A stretch of 64,000 bases of DNA from an uncultured Sulfitobacter sp. (GTDB lineage: Bacteria > Pseudomonadota > Alphaproteobacteria > Rhodobacterales > Rhodobacteraceae), in assembly GCF_947499945.1 (NCBI RefSeq), contig NZ_CANMQD010000001.1, positions 248,001 through 312,000 on the forward strand. Reading direction: 5' to 3'. A program made the position numbers and the translations under genes. Shown here one piece after another: positions 28,084 to 37,125 of this stretch. The notes beneath the pieces are model-generated. The model did no database searches and was not told the DNA's origin. It saw nothing but the letters and a program-made list of their open reading frames with translations. How positions within the stretch are numbered: the first letter of the stretch is position 1; every line of letters begins with the position of its first letter.

Positions 28084-28509
28084 TTAACCCTCCCCAACAA
28101 GCTTGGCCGCTTCAATACCAGCCATCGCAGCAATCAGGTCATTGTCAGAAGTATCACCCGTGACACCTACGGCACCAATTACGGCACCTTTGCTGGAGCG
28201 CAGCAAAACACCACCCGGCACAGGGATTGTCTGACCGCCGAACGCGCCGTTCACCGCATCCATGAAATAGGCCTGCGCCTCGGCACGTGCCATCTGGGCC
28301 GTGCCCGCCATGCCAAGCATCACTGCGCCGTAAGCTTTGCCATGGGCAATGGCAAAACGACCCGGTGCTGCTCCATCCTGACGCTCAAAAGCCTGAACAT
28401 GGCCGCCCGCATCCAGCACCACAACCGACAAAGGCTTCAGCCCCATGTCGGCCCCTTTTTCAAATGTCTTGCGGATGATTACCCGTGCTTTATTCAGTGA
28501 TACATTCAT
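28084..28509 (-). CDS. GlcG/HbpS (DUF336) family haem-binding-like protein
   Basis: 141 residues from an ATG preceded by TGAGGGC; an alternative in-frame ATG 11 codons upstream also has an AGGAG site. The family core is clear: PLSVVVLDAGGHVQAFERQDGA-like strand, then IAHGKAYGAV, VPGGVLLRSSKGAVIGAVGV and SDNDLIAAMAGIEAAKL. HbpS binds haem in actinobacteria and GlcG sits in glycolate operons, but no glc or haem gene is adjacent. Cytoplasmic here, as no signal peptide is seen. The DUF2256 gene lies 142 bases upstream on the same strand. Confidence 0.85.
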   Translation of the reverse strand: MNVSLNKARVIIRKTFEKGADMGLKPLSVVVLDAGGHVQAFERQDGAAPGRFAIAHGKAYGAVMLGMAGTAQMARAEAQAYFMDAVNGAFGGQTIPVPGGVLLRSSKGAVIGAVGVTGDTSDNDLIAAMAGIEAAKLVGEG

Positions 28510-28651
28510 GTCTTTGCCCTCACTCCTGAATTTGATATGCATGGACCGTCTGATCCGCGCCTGTTTCTCCCCGACGGGATAGCAGTACGGAGCGAAAACA
28601 CCAGTGCGCGTCTGCCCATTTGTCGACGAATTTCGCCCCTTCAGTGTACCC

Positions 28652-28807
28652 TCACACCTTTGCTTTGGGCCGCGCCCGCTTGCACCGCTCAGAGCAATAA
28701 CGCACCTCGTCCCAGACAGCCGCCCACTTTTTACGCCACGTGAAAGGCTTTTCGCAGATCGCACAAATTTTTTGCGGGAGGTCGGATTTTTTAAGATGTT
28801 TTGCCAT
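28652..28807 (-). CDS. DUF2256 small Cys-rich protein
   Basis: 51 residues, easily missed because of its length. Translation shows two cysteine pairs, [15 protein letters not shown] and [12 protein letters not shown], i.e. C-x2-C ... C-x3-C, with the PFTWRKKW / WDEV signature diagnostic of the DUF2256 family. The four Cys suggest a zinc ribbon; the basic residues would suit nucleic-acid binding. In other genomes these genes often sit near photolyase or cryptochrome genes; none is visible here. The stop lies about 140 bases before the GlcG-like gene, so co-transcription is possible. Confidence 0.88.
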   Translation of the reverse strand: MAKHLKKSDLPQKICAICEKPFTWRKKWAAVWDEVRYCSERCKRARPKAKV

Positions 28808-28836
28808 GTATGTACAGATAGCACGTCACAACACAT

Positions 28837-28862
28837 AAAAAAGGGCGCCCTGCCGGGCGCCC
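28837..28862 (-). terminator. Terminator of the small membrane-protein gene
   Basis: GGGCGCCC-TGCC-GGGCGCCC forms a perfect 8-bp stem, followed by six T on the minus strand. It sits 22 bases after the stop of the 82-residue gene and separates it from the DUF2256 gene. Confidence 0.9.
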
Positions 28863-28884
28863 AACATACTAGTTACTAATTTTT

Positions 28885-29133
28885 TTAGTCAGTAGCTGTC
28901 GGTGTTGCAGAACTGTTTGTCCCCGGTTCGTAAACATCGGTGGCGACGGTGTCTGTTTCAGCATTCACGCCGCTCGTGTTGCTGACCGCCTCGCCATCAC
29001 CTGTGTTCACCATATTAAAGGCAACCAGACCGATCATCATCAATGCTCCGAAAATCATCGCCCCTTTGATGCCCCAAAGAGATGGGCGATGCTTGGCTTC
29101 TTGGCTCTCGATGTTTGTGTCAGGTGCAGACAT
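28885..29133 (-). CDS. Small single-helix membrane protein, unknown function
   Basis: 82 residues with a strong AGGAGA ribosome site and its own terminator, so it is very likely expressed. A hydrophilic N-terminus (about 1-20) precedes one membrane helix (GAMIFGALMMIGLVAFNMVN, about 25-44). The rest is a Thr/Asp/Ser-rich, low-complexity tail likely exposed to the periplasm. No family is recognised. Gene organisation as an independent small unit next to pepN suggests a stress or envelope protein, but nothing in the sequence proves this. Confidence 0.75.
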   Translation of the reverse strand: MSAPDTNIESQEAKHRPSLWGIKGAMIFGALMMIGLVAFNMVNTGDGEAVSNTSGVNAETDTVATDVYEPGTNSSATPTATD

Positions 29134-29260
29134 GTTCTGATCTCCTATTTCATGTGTCCCCCACCTTGCGAAGGGGGTGTTGCATATCTAACGTGCCACC
29201 AACCCCAAAGGTTCCATAAAAACCGTTTCAGTCCACATCATTCCCCCTAGGAGCCATGCC

Positions 29261-31804
29261 ATGCGCGATGCCGCCCCCCAGACGATCTACCTCAAAGATT
29301 ACACCGCATTCGGCTGGCAGGTGGAGAGCGTAGCACTGCACTTCACCCTTGATCCGCACAAGACCCGGGTGCGCTCTCGGATCGCCTTTGCCCCCAATCC
29401 GGACGCCCCCGCGCAAGACTTTTTCCTGCATGGCGAAATGCTCAACCTTATTTCGGCCAAAATCGATGGGACAGATGTTACACCCATCCTCACCGCCCAA
29501 GGGCTGACCTGCGACGTGCCTGATAGGCCGTTCATCTGGGAGGCCGAGGTTGAGATCGACCCGAGAGGCAATACAGCCCTCGAAGGGCTCTATATGTCGA
29601 ACGGAATGTACTGCACCCAATGCGAGGCAGAGGGCTTTCGTAAGATCACCTACTACCCCGACCGCCCCGATGTGATGAGCGTCTTTACTGTCACCATCGA
29701 CGGCCCCCACCCCGTGCTGCTCTCCAACGGAAACCCAGTCAGCGTTTCGGAGCATCACGCCGAATGGCATGATCCGTGGCCCAAACCTGCCTACCTTTTT
29801 GCTTTGGTTGCGGGGAAATTGATCCCGCACTCCGATACCTTCACCACGATGAATGGACGCGAAGTGACGCTGAACCTCTATGTGCGCCCCGGCGATGAGG
29901 GCAAATGCGCCTTTGGCATGCAAGCGCTCAAGGACAGCATGAAATGGGACGAGGACGTGTATGGCCGTGAATACGATCTGGACCTCTTCAACATTGTGGC
30001 CGTCGATGACTTCAACATGGGCGCGATGGAGAACAAGGGCCTCAACATCTTCAACTCCTCCGCTGTGCTGGCTTCCCAAGCCACCTCGACCGATACCAAC
30101 TTTGAGCGGATCGAGGCGATCATCGCACATGAGTATTTTCACAACTGGACCGGCAACCGCATCACCTGCCGCGACTGGTTCCAGCTCTGCCTCAAAGAAG
30201 GACTCACCGTTTTCCGCGACAGCCAGTTCACCTCCGACATGCGCTCTGCCCCCGTCAAACGCATCGGCGATGTGATTGATTTGCGCGGCCGCCAGTTCGC
30301 AGAGGATCAGGGTCCGCTGGCCCACCCCGTACGTCCCGAGAGCTTTCAGGAGATCAATAACTTCTACACCGCCACGATCTACGAGAAGGGCGCCGAAGTC
30401 ATCCGCATGCTCAAGACCCTCGTCGGCGATGAGGCCTACGCCAAGGCTGTCACACTCTACTTCGACCGCCACGACGGCGACGCCGCCACGATCGAGGACT
30501 GGCTCAAGGTATTCGAGGACACCACCGGGCGCGATCTTACGCAATTCAAACGCTGGTATTCCCAAGCAGGCACACCGCGTTTGCACGCCAAGGAGACATG
30601 GGAGGGTGACACGCTCACCCTTACTTTCACCCAAACAACGCCGCCCAGCGCGGCCACGCCAGCTCCGCAACCCTACGTCATTCCTATTGCCGTGGGCCTG
30701 CTGGGCAAAGACGGCGCGGAGGTCACGCCCACAACAATTCTGGAAATGACGCAAGCCACCCAAGGCTTTACCTTCGCAGGCCTGTCCGAACGCCCCATCT
30801 CCTCCATTCTGCGCGGCTTTTCCGCGCCTGTTGTGCTGGAGCATGCCGCCGATCATGCGCATCTGCTTGCCCACGACACCGATCCCTTCAACCGTTGGGA
30901 AGCAGGCCGTACACTTGCCCGCAACACCCTGTTGGACATGATCCTGAAAGGCACACGCGCCGATCCCGCCTACCTGCGCGGATTGCTCGCGGTTGTGAGC
31001 GACAAAACCCTCGACCCCGCCTACCGCCAGCTTATGCTGGCCCTGCCCACGCAGTCCGATCTGGCAACTGCCCTCCATGACGCGGGTCACACACCCGAAC
31101 CTGACATCATCCACGCCGCCGTCGAGACCCTGCGCGAGGCTATGGCCAACGCGCTGCGCGATGTGCTGCCCGACCTCTATGAGGACAACCTCGTGACTGA
31201 GACCTACGCTCCTAACGCCGAGCAATCAGGCAAACGTGCTCTTGGAAATTCCGCCCTCGCCCTGCTCACCCTCAGCGACGGTGGCAAACTGGCGCAAGAG
31301 CAATATGATCACGCCGACAACATGACCCAGCAACTCGCCGCACTCGCCTGTCTGATCCGTGCGGGCCGTGGCGACGCAGCGCTCAAAGCGTTCGAGGCCC
31401 AATGGAAAGACGACCGTCTGGTGATGGACAAATGGTTCGGCCTGCAAGTGATCGAGGCCGACCCCGAAGATGCGCATGAAGTCGCCGCAGGCCTCACCGA
31501 CCACCCCGATTTCAATTGGAAAAACCCCAACCGCTTCCGCGCGGTCTTCGGCTCGCTCATCATGCACCACGCAGGATTTCACCACGCCTCTGGTGCTGGG
31601 TACAAACTGCTGGCAGATTGGCTGATCAGGCTTGATCCCGTCAATCCGCAGACCACCGCGCGCATGTGCTCCGCCTTCCAGACATGGAAACGTTACGATG
31701 CTGATCGCCAGGCCATGATAAAGGCGCAATTAACCCGTATACTGTCCACTCCTGACCTAAGCCGCGATACCACCGAGATGCTCACAAGGATCGCGGACGC
31801 CTAA
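29261..31804 (+). CDS. pepN: PepN, aminopeptidase N (M1 metallopeptidase)
   Basis: 847 residues, near the usual length for the E. coli-type PepN. The exopeptidase motif GAMEN lies near residue 253 and the zinc site HEYFH at 290-294 (in AHEYFHNWTGNRIT), with the third ligand Glu in LKEGLTVF. The C-terminal helical domain (from about 540) closes the active-site chamber. AGGAG precedes the ATG. It removes N-terminal residues from peptides in the cytoplasm. Two small genes follow at close spacing on the same strand. Confidence 0.97.
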   Translation: MRDAAPQTIYLKDYTAFGWQVESVALHFTLDPHKTRVRSRIAFAPNPDAPAQDFFLHGEMLNLISAKIDGTDVTPILTAQGLTCDVPDRPFIWEAEVEIDPRGNTALEGLYMSNGMYCTQCEAEGFRKITYYPDRPDVMSVFTVTIDGPHPVLLSNGNPVSVSEHHAEWHDPWPKPAYLFALVAGKLIPHSDTFTTMNGREVTLNLYVRPGDEGKCAFGMQALKDSMKWDEDVYGREYDLDLFNIVAVDDFNMGAMENKGLNIFNSSAVLASQATSTDTNFERIEAIIAHEYFHNWTGNRITCRDWFQLCLKEGLTVFRDSQFTSDMRSAPVKRIGDVIDLRGRQFAEDQGPLAHPVRPESFQEINNFYTATIYEKGAEVIRMLKTLVGDEAYAKAVTLYFDRHDGDAATIEDWLKVFEDTTGRDLTQFKRWYSQAGTPRLHAKETWEGDTLTLTFTQTTPPSAATPAPQPYVIPIAVGLLGKDGAEVTPTTILEMTQATQGFTFAGLSERPISSILRGFSAPVVLEHAADHAHLLAHDTDPFNRWEAGRTLARNTLLDMILKGTRADPAYLRGLLAVVSDKTLDPAYRQLMLALPTQSDLATALHDAGHTPEPDIIHAAVETLREAMANALRDVLPDLYEDNLVTETYAPNAEQSGKRALGNSALALLTLSDGGKLAQEQYDHADNMTQQLAALACLIRAGRGDAALKAFEAQWKDDRLVMDKWFGLQVIEADPEDAHEVAAGLTDHPDFNWKNPNRFRAVFGSLIMHHAGFHHASGAGYKLLADWLIRLDPVNPQTTARMCSAFQTWKRYDADRQAMIKAQLTRILSTPDLSRDTTEMLTRIADA

Positions 31805-31822
31805 CCACAGAAGTAGACGAAT

Positions 31823-32353
31823 ATGACTGAAATCCTCCTGCTGATCGCCGCTATTGCCGTCGGTGCCTATATCTATCGCCGGATGCAGCGGGGGGCGTTC
31901 ATCACCGTTGGCGTGATCGCGGCGCCTACCCCGATCCGCGCGGCGGCCAGACGTCTTGGCTACCGCGCTCAACCTAATGTGCATTCGACCAACAGCATCC
32001 ACACACCCGAGCTGTGTGTAACGGCCATGGCAGCCGCCTTTGCCCGTATGGACAAAACCCGCAAACTCCCTGACGATGTGCTGATCGCATCGCTGCAAAA
32101 GCGCCTGCAAATCAGCAAGGAAGAGGCCACCGACATGGCAATCCTCGCTCCGTGGCTGGTGGCCCAAGGGGGCGGTGCAACCCCCGCGTTCCAACGTCTG
32201 ACCAAGCGGCTCAAACAACTCGACCATGGTCCCGACTTTGACAAACTGATGCGTGTGCTCGGCGATGTCACCGCCGCTGGCAAAAAAGGCATGCCAAGTG
32301 CGCAGCAAGCCGATGCCATGGGCGCACTGGCCCGTATCTTCCGCACCGCATGA
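31823..32353 (+). CDS. Membrane-anchored protein of unknown function
   Basis: 176 residues. An N-terminal helix (ILLLIAAIAVGAYIYRRM) anchors a mostly helical soluble domain rich in Ala and Lys (AMAAAFARMDKTRKLPDD, LQKRLQISKEEATDMAILAP), which looks like the helical bundle of TerB-type or co-chaperone proteins without a clear match. It begins 18 bases after pepN and its stop overlaps the next ATG by four bases (ATGA), so the three genes may be one unit. No function can be assigned. Confidence 0.75.
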   Translation: MTEILLLIAAIAVGAYIYRRMQRGAFITVGVIAAPTPIRAAARRLGYRAQPNVHSTNSIHTPELCVTAMAAAFARMDKTRKLPDDVLIASLQKRLQISKEEATDMAILAPWLVAQGGGATPAFQRLTKRLKQLDHGPDFDKLMRVLGDVTAAGKKGMPSAQQADAMGALARIFRTA

Positions 32354-32784
32354 CCCTGCCATATACCTACATCAGCCAAGGCCGCCGCCCCGCAACCGTG
32401 ATCACCGTACTGGTCATCTGGGCCGCCCTTATTACCGCTCTTGTATTATTGGAGGCAGAGCCGCTGATCCTTGCCGTGATCGGAGCATTCACCCTGCCCG
32501 CCCTCTACGATCTCGTGCGTAACCCGCACAGCACCCTCACGCTGGACGAGACCCACCTGCGCTGGACCAGTGGACGTCAGGACGCCGAGATCGCTCTGTC
32601 AGAGATTGACCACCTGCGCTTTGACACACGCCTCGATATGTCTGTGCGCCTGACCGTCGTACGCCCCTCAGGCGTGAAAGTCCGCGTGCCATTTCCCGCG
32701 ACACCGCCCCACGCCACGTTCGAGCCGCTGGCCCGCTCCGCAGGTCTTACCACCCGCCGCTACCACTTTTCACTGATCGGTTAA
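32350..32784 (+). CDS. Small membrane protein of unknown function (PH-like C-terminal domain)
   Basis: 144 residues. Two adjacent helices (VITVLVIWAALITALVLLEA and LILAVIGAFTLPALYDLV) are followed by a beta-rich module (LTLDETHLRWTSGRQDAEIA, IDHLRFDTRLDM, VRLTVVRPSGVKVRVPFPAT) reminiscent of bacterial PH / bPH2-type domains that follow two membrane helices. Translationally coupled to the previous gene. The 3' end overlaps the convergent lytic-enzyme gene by four bases. Confidence 0.75.
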   Translation: MTLPYTYISQGRRPATVITVLVIWAALITALVLLEAEPLILAVIGAFTLPALYDLVRNPHSTLTLDETHLRWTSGRQDAEIALSEIDHLRFDTRLDMSVRLTVVRPSGVKVRVPFPATPPHATFEPLARSAGLTTRRYHFSLIG

Positions 32785-33566
32785 GGTCGGGCTTTTGGAC
32801 GCGTGGCATTCACCGGCTTGCAGTAATTTTGCCGCTTGAGCCAGTTCGCCATATCCGCACGCTTGCGGTTATTTCGCATCGGACCCCAGTCAGCCGAGAC
32901 ACCACGCCATTTGCTGTCGCGTCCGTGGATCACGCCGTCGCGCTTGACGGTATAGGCCATGATGCGCACCGCACAGCTCAGGTTCGCTGCACCACTTTTA
33001 AGCGCCTCACCCGTACCCGCCGCACAGTCATAGCCCCGCGCCGTCGCTGGCAAAATCTGGAGCAATCCATACCACCGCCCGCCGCCACCCACTGCCCAAG
33101 GCTTGTAGGTGCTCTCGTGTTTGGCAAGTGCCGACATATAACCGACCCAAAACGCACGCCGTTTGAGGTCATTGTTATTCTTGTAGGCCGGACACCAATT
33201 GGCGATGTCACGCGGCACCATCTCGATCAGCGGACTGCCGTGGTTTTTGAGCGCCGACATCGCCGCACGAGTCCAAAGGGTATGCCCTTCCATATGCTGC
33301 CACCGCGTGCGCGGCACATAGGCATTGCGCACAGGGGGACGCACCGTGATCTCGACACCGTTGATCATAGCGCCTTCGAACCGAACTTCTGCACCGGGTG
33401 CGAGCTCCAGCTCAGGCACCACGATAATCTTCTGCTGCGCCATACTGCCGCCAGTCATCACACCCAAAACCACCACAATGAGCGCACCGCGCAGCGCAAC
33501 TCCAAGGCCCCTCTGGGGTAGCACTATATGTTTTATCCATCTCATGTCGCGCAGTATGATCCGCAC
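32781..33566 (-). CDS. Transglycosylase SLT-domain protein (putative lytic enzyme)
   Basis: 261 residues from a GTG with AGGGGA just upstream; an ATG seven codons later lacks a ribosome site. A long basic N-region and hydrophobic helix (VALRGALIVVVLGVMTGGSM, cleavage near SMA-Q) give a Sec signal. The catalytic region ALAKHESTYKPWAVGGGGRW then YGLLQILPATARGYDC matches lysozyme-like SLT domains with catalytic Glu in HESTY. CysS in YDCAAGTG and LSCAV may pair. It probably cuts peptidoglycan in the periplasm; it lies opposite the preceding pair, overlapping by four bases. Confidence 0.85.
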   Translation of the reverse strand: MRIILRDMRWIKHIVLPQRGLGVALRGALIVVVLGVMTGGSMAQQKIIVVPELELAPGAEVRFEGAMINGVEITVRPPVRNAYVPRTRWQHMEGHTLWTRAAMSALKNHGSPLIEMVPRDIANWCPAYKNNNDLKRRAFWVGYMSALAKHESTYKPWAVGGGGRWYGLLQILPATARGYDCAAGTGEALKSGAANLSCAVRIMAYTVKRDGVIHGRDSKWRGVSADWGPMRNNRKRADMANWLKRQNYCKPVNATRPKARP

Positions 33567-33797
33567 TATTCCCCTGTGACAAGCACAATAGCGCTGGATT
33601 GTTCATACCCCCGCAACACTGAGCCACCCATCCGCCAATAACCGCTTATCCCGCAACAATCCGCCCCATTTGCGCCACCAAGCCCCATGACGGCCCAGCG
33701 AATATCGCGACATAACCGCCCCAACGCCACGTTCGCGCCCCAATGATTGGCGACAAAGTGCGCTCACGATCCCGCTATTTAGCTCACGGAAACATGT

Positions 33798-35231
33798 ATG
33801 ACGCAGTTTGCATCTCTTTTTCGGAAATTCTCCAATTCCCGCTGGACCGCGACGTCCACAGATGAGGCCGTGGAGGATGAGGTCGTGCATGACACAAAAC
33901 AGCCAGCCAGAACCCGCAGTGCGCCATCTCCTTTCAGCAAACCCAAAACCGTGTCCGCCGCCGAGGCAGATATCCAACAGCATGACGCAAATATGCAAGA
34001 TGTGGCCCCCTACACCGTCCCAAAACCGAAAAACCGCATCCCGAACAAACCAACCTATTACAAAAGCAGCAGCAAGGCGCTTAACAATCTGAGCATTCCC
34101 TGCCCCGATCCCACCCGCGAAGAACGTATCCGCGACGGCCACCAGAACCGCGCCCTGCGCCTTGTGCGCCAAGAGGACTGGGACAAGCTGATCAAATTGA
34201 TCACCGTTGCAGATCGTGACCGCAACATGACTCCAGGCGGTATGTCCGTGGCCGAATTGATGGCCTTTGGTGCGCGTGCCGATGTGGTGCTGGCAATTGA
34301 ACACGCCCTGCTGGACCGCGTCCCCGAAAAGGATGCCCCCATGCTGCGCGGCATCGAAGCGCTCGAATATGTTCTCGCAGAATATCCCGACTGCTATGTA
34401 ATCGGCTGCATCGTCGCCCAAGCGCATATCGACATCGCATGGTCATGGCGCGGCATAGGCTGGGATGTCGAGATCTCCCCGCGCAACCGCGAAGCCTTCG
34501 AGGCGCATTTTGCCCGCGCCCGCGATATCGTCACCCACTTTAACGGTGTACCCGCCGAATCCGCACTTTTGGCCAGCACGGCCTGCGCTTTGCTGCGCGG
34601 CGATCAGTACAACACGGAATCAGTCGCCGACCGCTATGAGGCGTTGATTGATCTGAACCCCGCCAACACTGGCCCGTTACGGGCCCTTGGCACGCATATG
34701 TTGCCCCGCTGGTACGGCTCCTACGCAGCGCTCGAGCTGGAGGCACGCCGCACTGCCGCCCGCACCCAGGAAATTTGGGGCGCAGGTGGGTATACTTGGG
34801 TAATGTTCGACGCGATCAGCGTCGACGACGAGGCCTGTTCGCGCCTTGATCTGCAATACTTCATCGAAGGGTTGCGCGACATCGTCAGCCGCCGCCCCGA
34901 GCCACACACAGTCAACCTGCTGGCTGCCTATTGCGCCAATACGATGGGTCAGGCGTTTTCGGGCAATGATGCCGCCGATCACATCCGCGCCCAGATTGCA
35001 GGCTGTGCCGACTGGCTTGTACGCGAACACCTGACCGAGCTGCACCCGATGATCTGGGCCCATGCCGCCCAAGGGTTTGCCAACAATCTGCGCGTCTCCT
35101 CAGCCTCGCGCTTTGCGGCGGCAGGTCAGGACGATGCCCTGCGCATCATCGCAAGTATGTTCAAACGCGAGATAGCGGAGGGCAAACGCATCGTATTTAC
35201 CGATGAAGGCCCCGTTGCGACGGCTACATAG
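33798..35231 (+). CDS. Uncharacterised 477-residue protein
   Basis: No family is recognised. The first ~90 residues are low-complexity and basic (Thr/Ser/Lys/Pro-rich), so probably disordered. From about 95 (CPDPTREERIRDGHQNRALR) the chain is helical and Ala/Leu-rich, with regular Trp/Arg patterns (AWSWRGIGWDVEISPRNREA, PRWYGSYAALELEARRTAAR) suggesting a TPR- or HEAT-like superhelix. No signal peptide or membrane helix. It is monocistronic with about 230 bases of non-coding sequence upstream. Cytoplasmic scaffold or regulator is a guess only. Confidence 0.7.
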   Translation: MTQFASLFRKFSNSRWTATSTDEAVEDEVVHDTKQPARTRSAPSPFSKPKTVSAAEADIQQHDANMQDVAPYTVPKPKNRIPNKPTYYKSSSKALNNLSIPCPDPTREERIRDGHQNRALRLVRQEDWDKLIKLITVADRDRNMTPGGMSVAELMAFGARADVVLAIEHALLDRVPEKDAPMLRGIEALEYVLAEYPDCYVIGCIVAQAHIDIAWSWRGIGWDVEISPRNREAFEAHFARARDIVTHFNGVPAESALLASTACALLRGDQYNTESVADRYEALIDLNPANTGPLRALGTHMLPRWYGSYAALELEARRTAARTQEIWGAGGYTWVMFDAISVDDEACSRLDLQYFIEGLRDIVSRRPEPHTVNLLAAYCANTMGQAFSGNDAADHIRAQIAGCADWLVREHLTELHPMIWAHAAQGFANNLRVSSASRFAAAGQDDALRIIASMFKREIAEGKRIVFTDEGPVATAT

Positions 35232-35384
35232 AAACCACCTAGGCTTAAACATCGCTGCCGCAGCACCCTGAAATCTGACCCATTTTACCGCAACGTAAAA
35301 CAGTTTAAACGGATGAGGCCATGTGCCGCCTCTGGACACTATATTGCGTCTCTGCCTAAGATTATGTCTCAGGGAGAGAACCAT

Positions 35385-36935
35385 ATGACATATAAAACCG
35401 CCGCCGCAGACATTGCTCTGCGCGATCAATCCATTACCGAGCGTATTTTTGAAAACCTCGCCGCACGCCCCGACGAGGTTGTATTGACAGACGGGTTGTC
35501 TGGTGATGCCATGACCGCCGCCCAGTTTATGGCGCAGGTCAAACAGCTTGCTGGAGGTCTGACTGCGCGCGGTGTCGGCACGGGCAAGACTGTAGCGCTG
35601 ATGTCGCCCAACCTGCCCCACTATTGCGTGGTCTTCCATGCCGTTGCATGGGCTGGCGGAACAATCACTACGATCAACCCGACCTATACCGCGTCCGAGG
35701 TCGCCCACCAGTTGCGCGACAGCAACGCCGATATCCTCATCACCATTCCGATGTTCCTTGAGACCGCTCAAGAGGCCGCCAAGGCCGCCGCAAACCAGCC
35801 TGTGGTTGTCATGGGCGATGCACCAGATGGGACAGAGCCGCTCTCGGCCTATTACGGCACCCCGATCGAAGCTCAAGTCTCGGTTGATTTGGACGAGCAC
35901 CCTGTTGTGCTGCCCTATTCCTCTGGCACAACAGGCTTGCCCAAAGGCGTACGCCTGAGCCACCGCAATCTGGTGGTGAACGTGGACCAGATCCTTGTGA
36001 GTGCGGATTTCAAAGCAGGCGAAGTTGCCGCTGCTTTCCTGCCATTCTTCCACATTTACGGCATGAACGTGCTGATGAACGTCCACCTTGCCGGGGGCGG
36101 TGCACTGGTCACCATGCCGCGCTTTGATCTAGAATTGTTCTTGCAAATCTCTCAGGATCACAAATCACGGCGTATGTGGATTGTACCGCCCGTGGCACTT
36201 GCACTGGCCAAACATCCGATCGTAGACAACTATGACCTGTCCAGCCTTGAGCAAATCTTTTCCGGCGCTGCCCCTTTGGGCGGTGAAGTCTCTGACGCGG
36301 TTGGCAAACGCCTCAATTGTGTGGCGATCCAAGGTTACGGCATGACCGAACTCAGCCCAGTGTCCCACACCACCCCCGTTGACCATCCTAAATCGGGCGC
36401 GTCAGGCCTCGCTTTACCAAACACCCAGTGCCGCATCGTCGATCCCGAAAGCGGCAAGGACCTACCATCTGGCAAAGAGGGTGAGCTTTGGATCAAGGGA
36501 CCGCAAGTAATGAAAGGCTACCTCAACAATGAGAAAGCCACCGAAGAGACCCTGACCGAGGATGGCTGGCTCAAGACAGGCGACATTGCCTACATCGACG
36601 AGGACGGCTTCATGTTCATCATGGATCGCCTTAAAGAGCTGATTAAGTTCAAAGGCTTCCAAGTCGCTCCAGCCGAGCTTGAGGCAAACCTTGTCACCCA
36701 TCCCGACATCACAGATGCCGCCGTCATTGGTATTCCAGATGACGAAGCGGGCGAATTGCCCATCGCATTTGTGGTCACGACGAATCCTGCCCTCACGTTG
36801 GAGGACATTCAAGCGCATATGGCCAAGACCCTGTCGAAGTACAAACTGGTCCAGCGCGTAACTTTTGTGGATGAAATCCCGAAATCCGCATCAGGGAAAA
36901 TCCTGCGCCGCGTTCTCAAAGGCCAAGTAACCTAA
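35385..36935 (+). CDS. AMP-dependent acyl-CoA synthetase (4-coumarate--CoA ligase-like)
   Basis: 516 residues from the ATG preceded by AGGGAGAG. The ANL-superfamily core is complete: P-loop YSSGTTGLPKGV, GYGMTE (A5), GWLKTGDIAYIDEDG (A7/A8) and the C-terminal lysine in PKSASGKILRR. It activates a carboxylic acid through an acyl-adenylate to its CoA thioester in the cytoplasm. The binding pocket cannot be read, so aromatic (coumarate-type) or medium-chain substrates are both possible. A terminator-like hairpin follows. Confidence 0.93.
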   Translation: MTYKTAAADIALRDQSITERIFENLAARPDEVVLTDGLSGDAMTAAQFMAQVKQLAGGLTARGVGTGKTVALMSPNLPHYCVVFHAVAWAGGTITTINPTYTASEVAHQLRDSNADILITIPMFLETAQEAAKAAANQPVVVMGDAPDGTEPLSAYYGTPIEAQVSVDLDEHPVVLPYSSGTTGLPKGVRLSHRNLVVNVDQILVSADFKAGEVAAAFLPFFHIYGMNVLMNVHLAGGGALVTMPRFDLELFLQISQDHKSRRMWIVPPVALALAKHPIVDNYDLSSLEQIFSGAAPLGGEVSDAVGKRLNCVAIQGYGMTELSPVSHTTPVDHPKSGASGLALPNTQCRIVDPESGKDLPSGKEGELWIKGPQVMKGYLNNEKATEETLTEDGWLKTGDIAYIDEDGFMFIMDRLKELIKFKGFQVAPAELEANLVTHPDITDAAVIGIPDDEAGELPIAFVVTTNPALTLEDIQAHMAKTLSKYKLVQRVTFVDEIPKSASGKILRRVLKGQVT

Positions 36936-36950
36936 AAACGCCGACAAAAT

Positions 36951-36978
36951 GCAGCAGGCCCACTTCGGGGTCTGCTGC
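36951..36978 (+). terminator. Hairpin after the acyl-CoA synthetase gene
   Basis: GCAGCAGGCCC pairs with GGGTCTGCTGC (11 bp, one G-T pair, six-base loop). There is no T tract, so it may be a weak or Rho-assisted terminator. Confidence 0.6.
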
Positions 36979-37125
36979 CACGCTAGTATACGCCGATCCC
37001 CTCCCTTTTCCCGCTCCTCACCCACAGGCCAGATTGCGTTGACTTAGTCATGGGCCTAAAGTGGTGGAAACGTAATTGTGCGGCCATGTCATTCCTGTTG
37101 GCCCAAGAATATCGAAGGACATTCC

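Noticed and set aside
27157..28500. Long plus-strand open frame opposite the C26 peptidase and GlcG-like genes
   Set aside because: It is antisense to two well-supported genes and its translation is Arg/His-rich with no domain, typical of a shadow in GC-rich DNA.
29228..31225. 665-codon minus-strand frame inside pepN
   Set aside because: Antisense to a complete M1 aminopeptidase with all catalytic motifs; no ribosome site or family features.
37037..37055. TTGACTTAGTCATGG upstream of the lipoprotein cytochrome c as an FNR box
   Set aside because: The right half-site is not RTCAA at N4 spacing; only one half matches.
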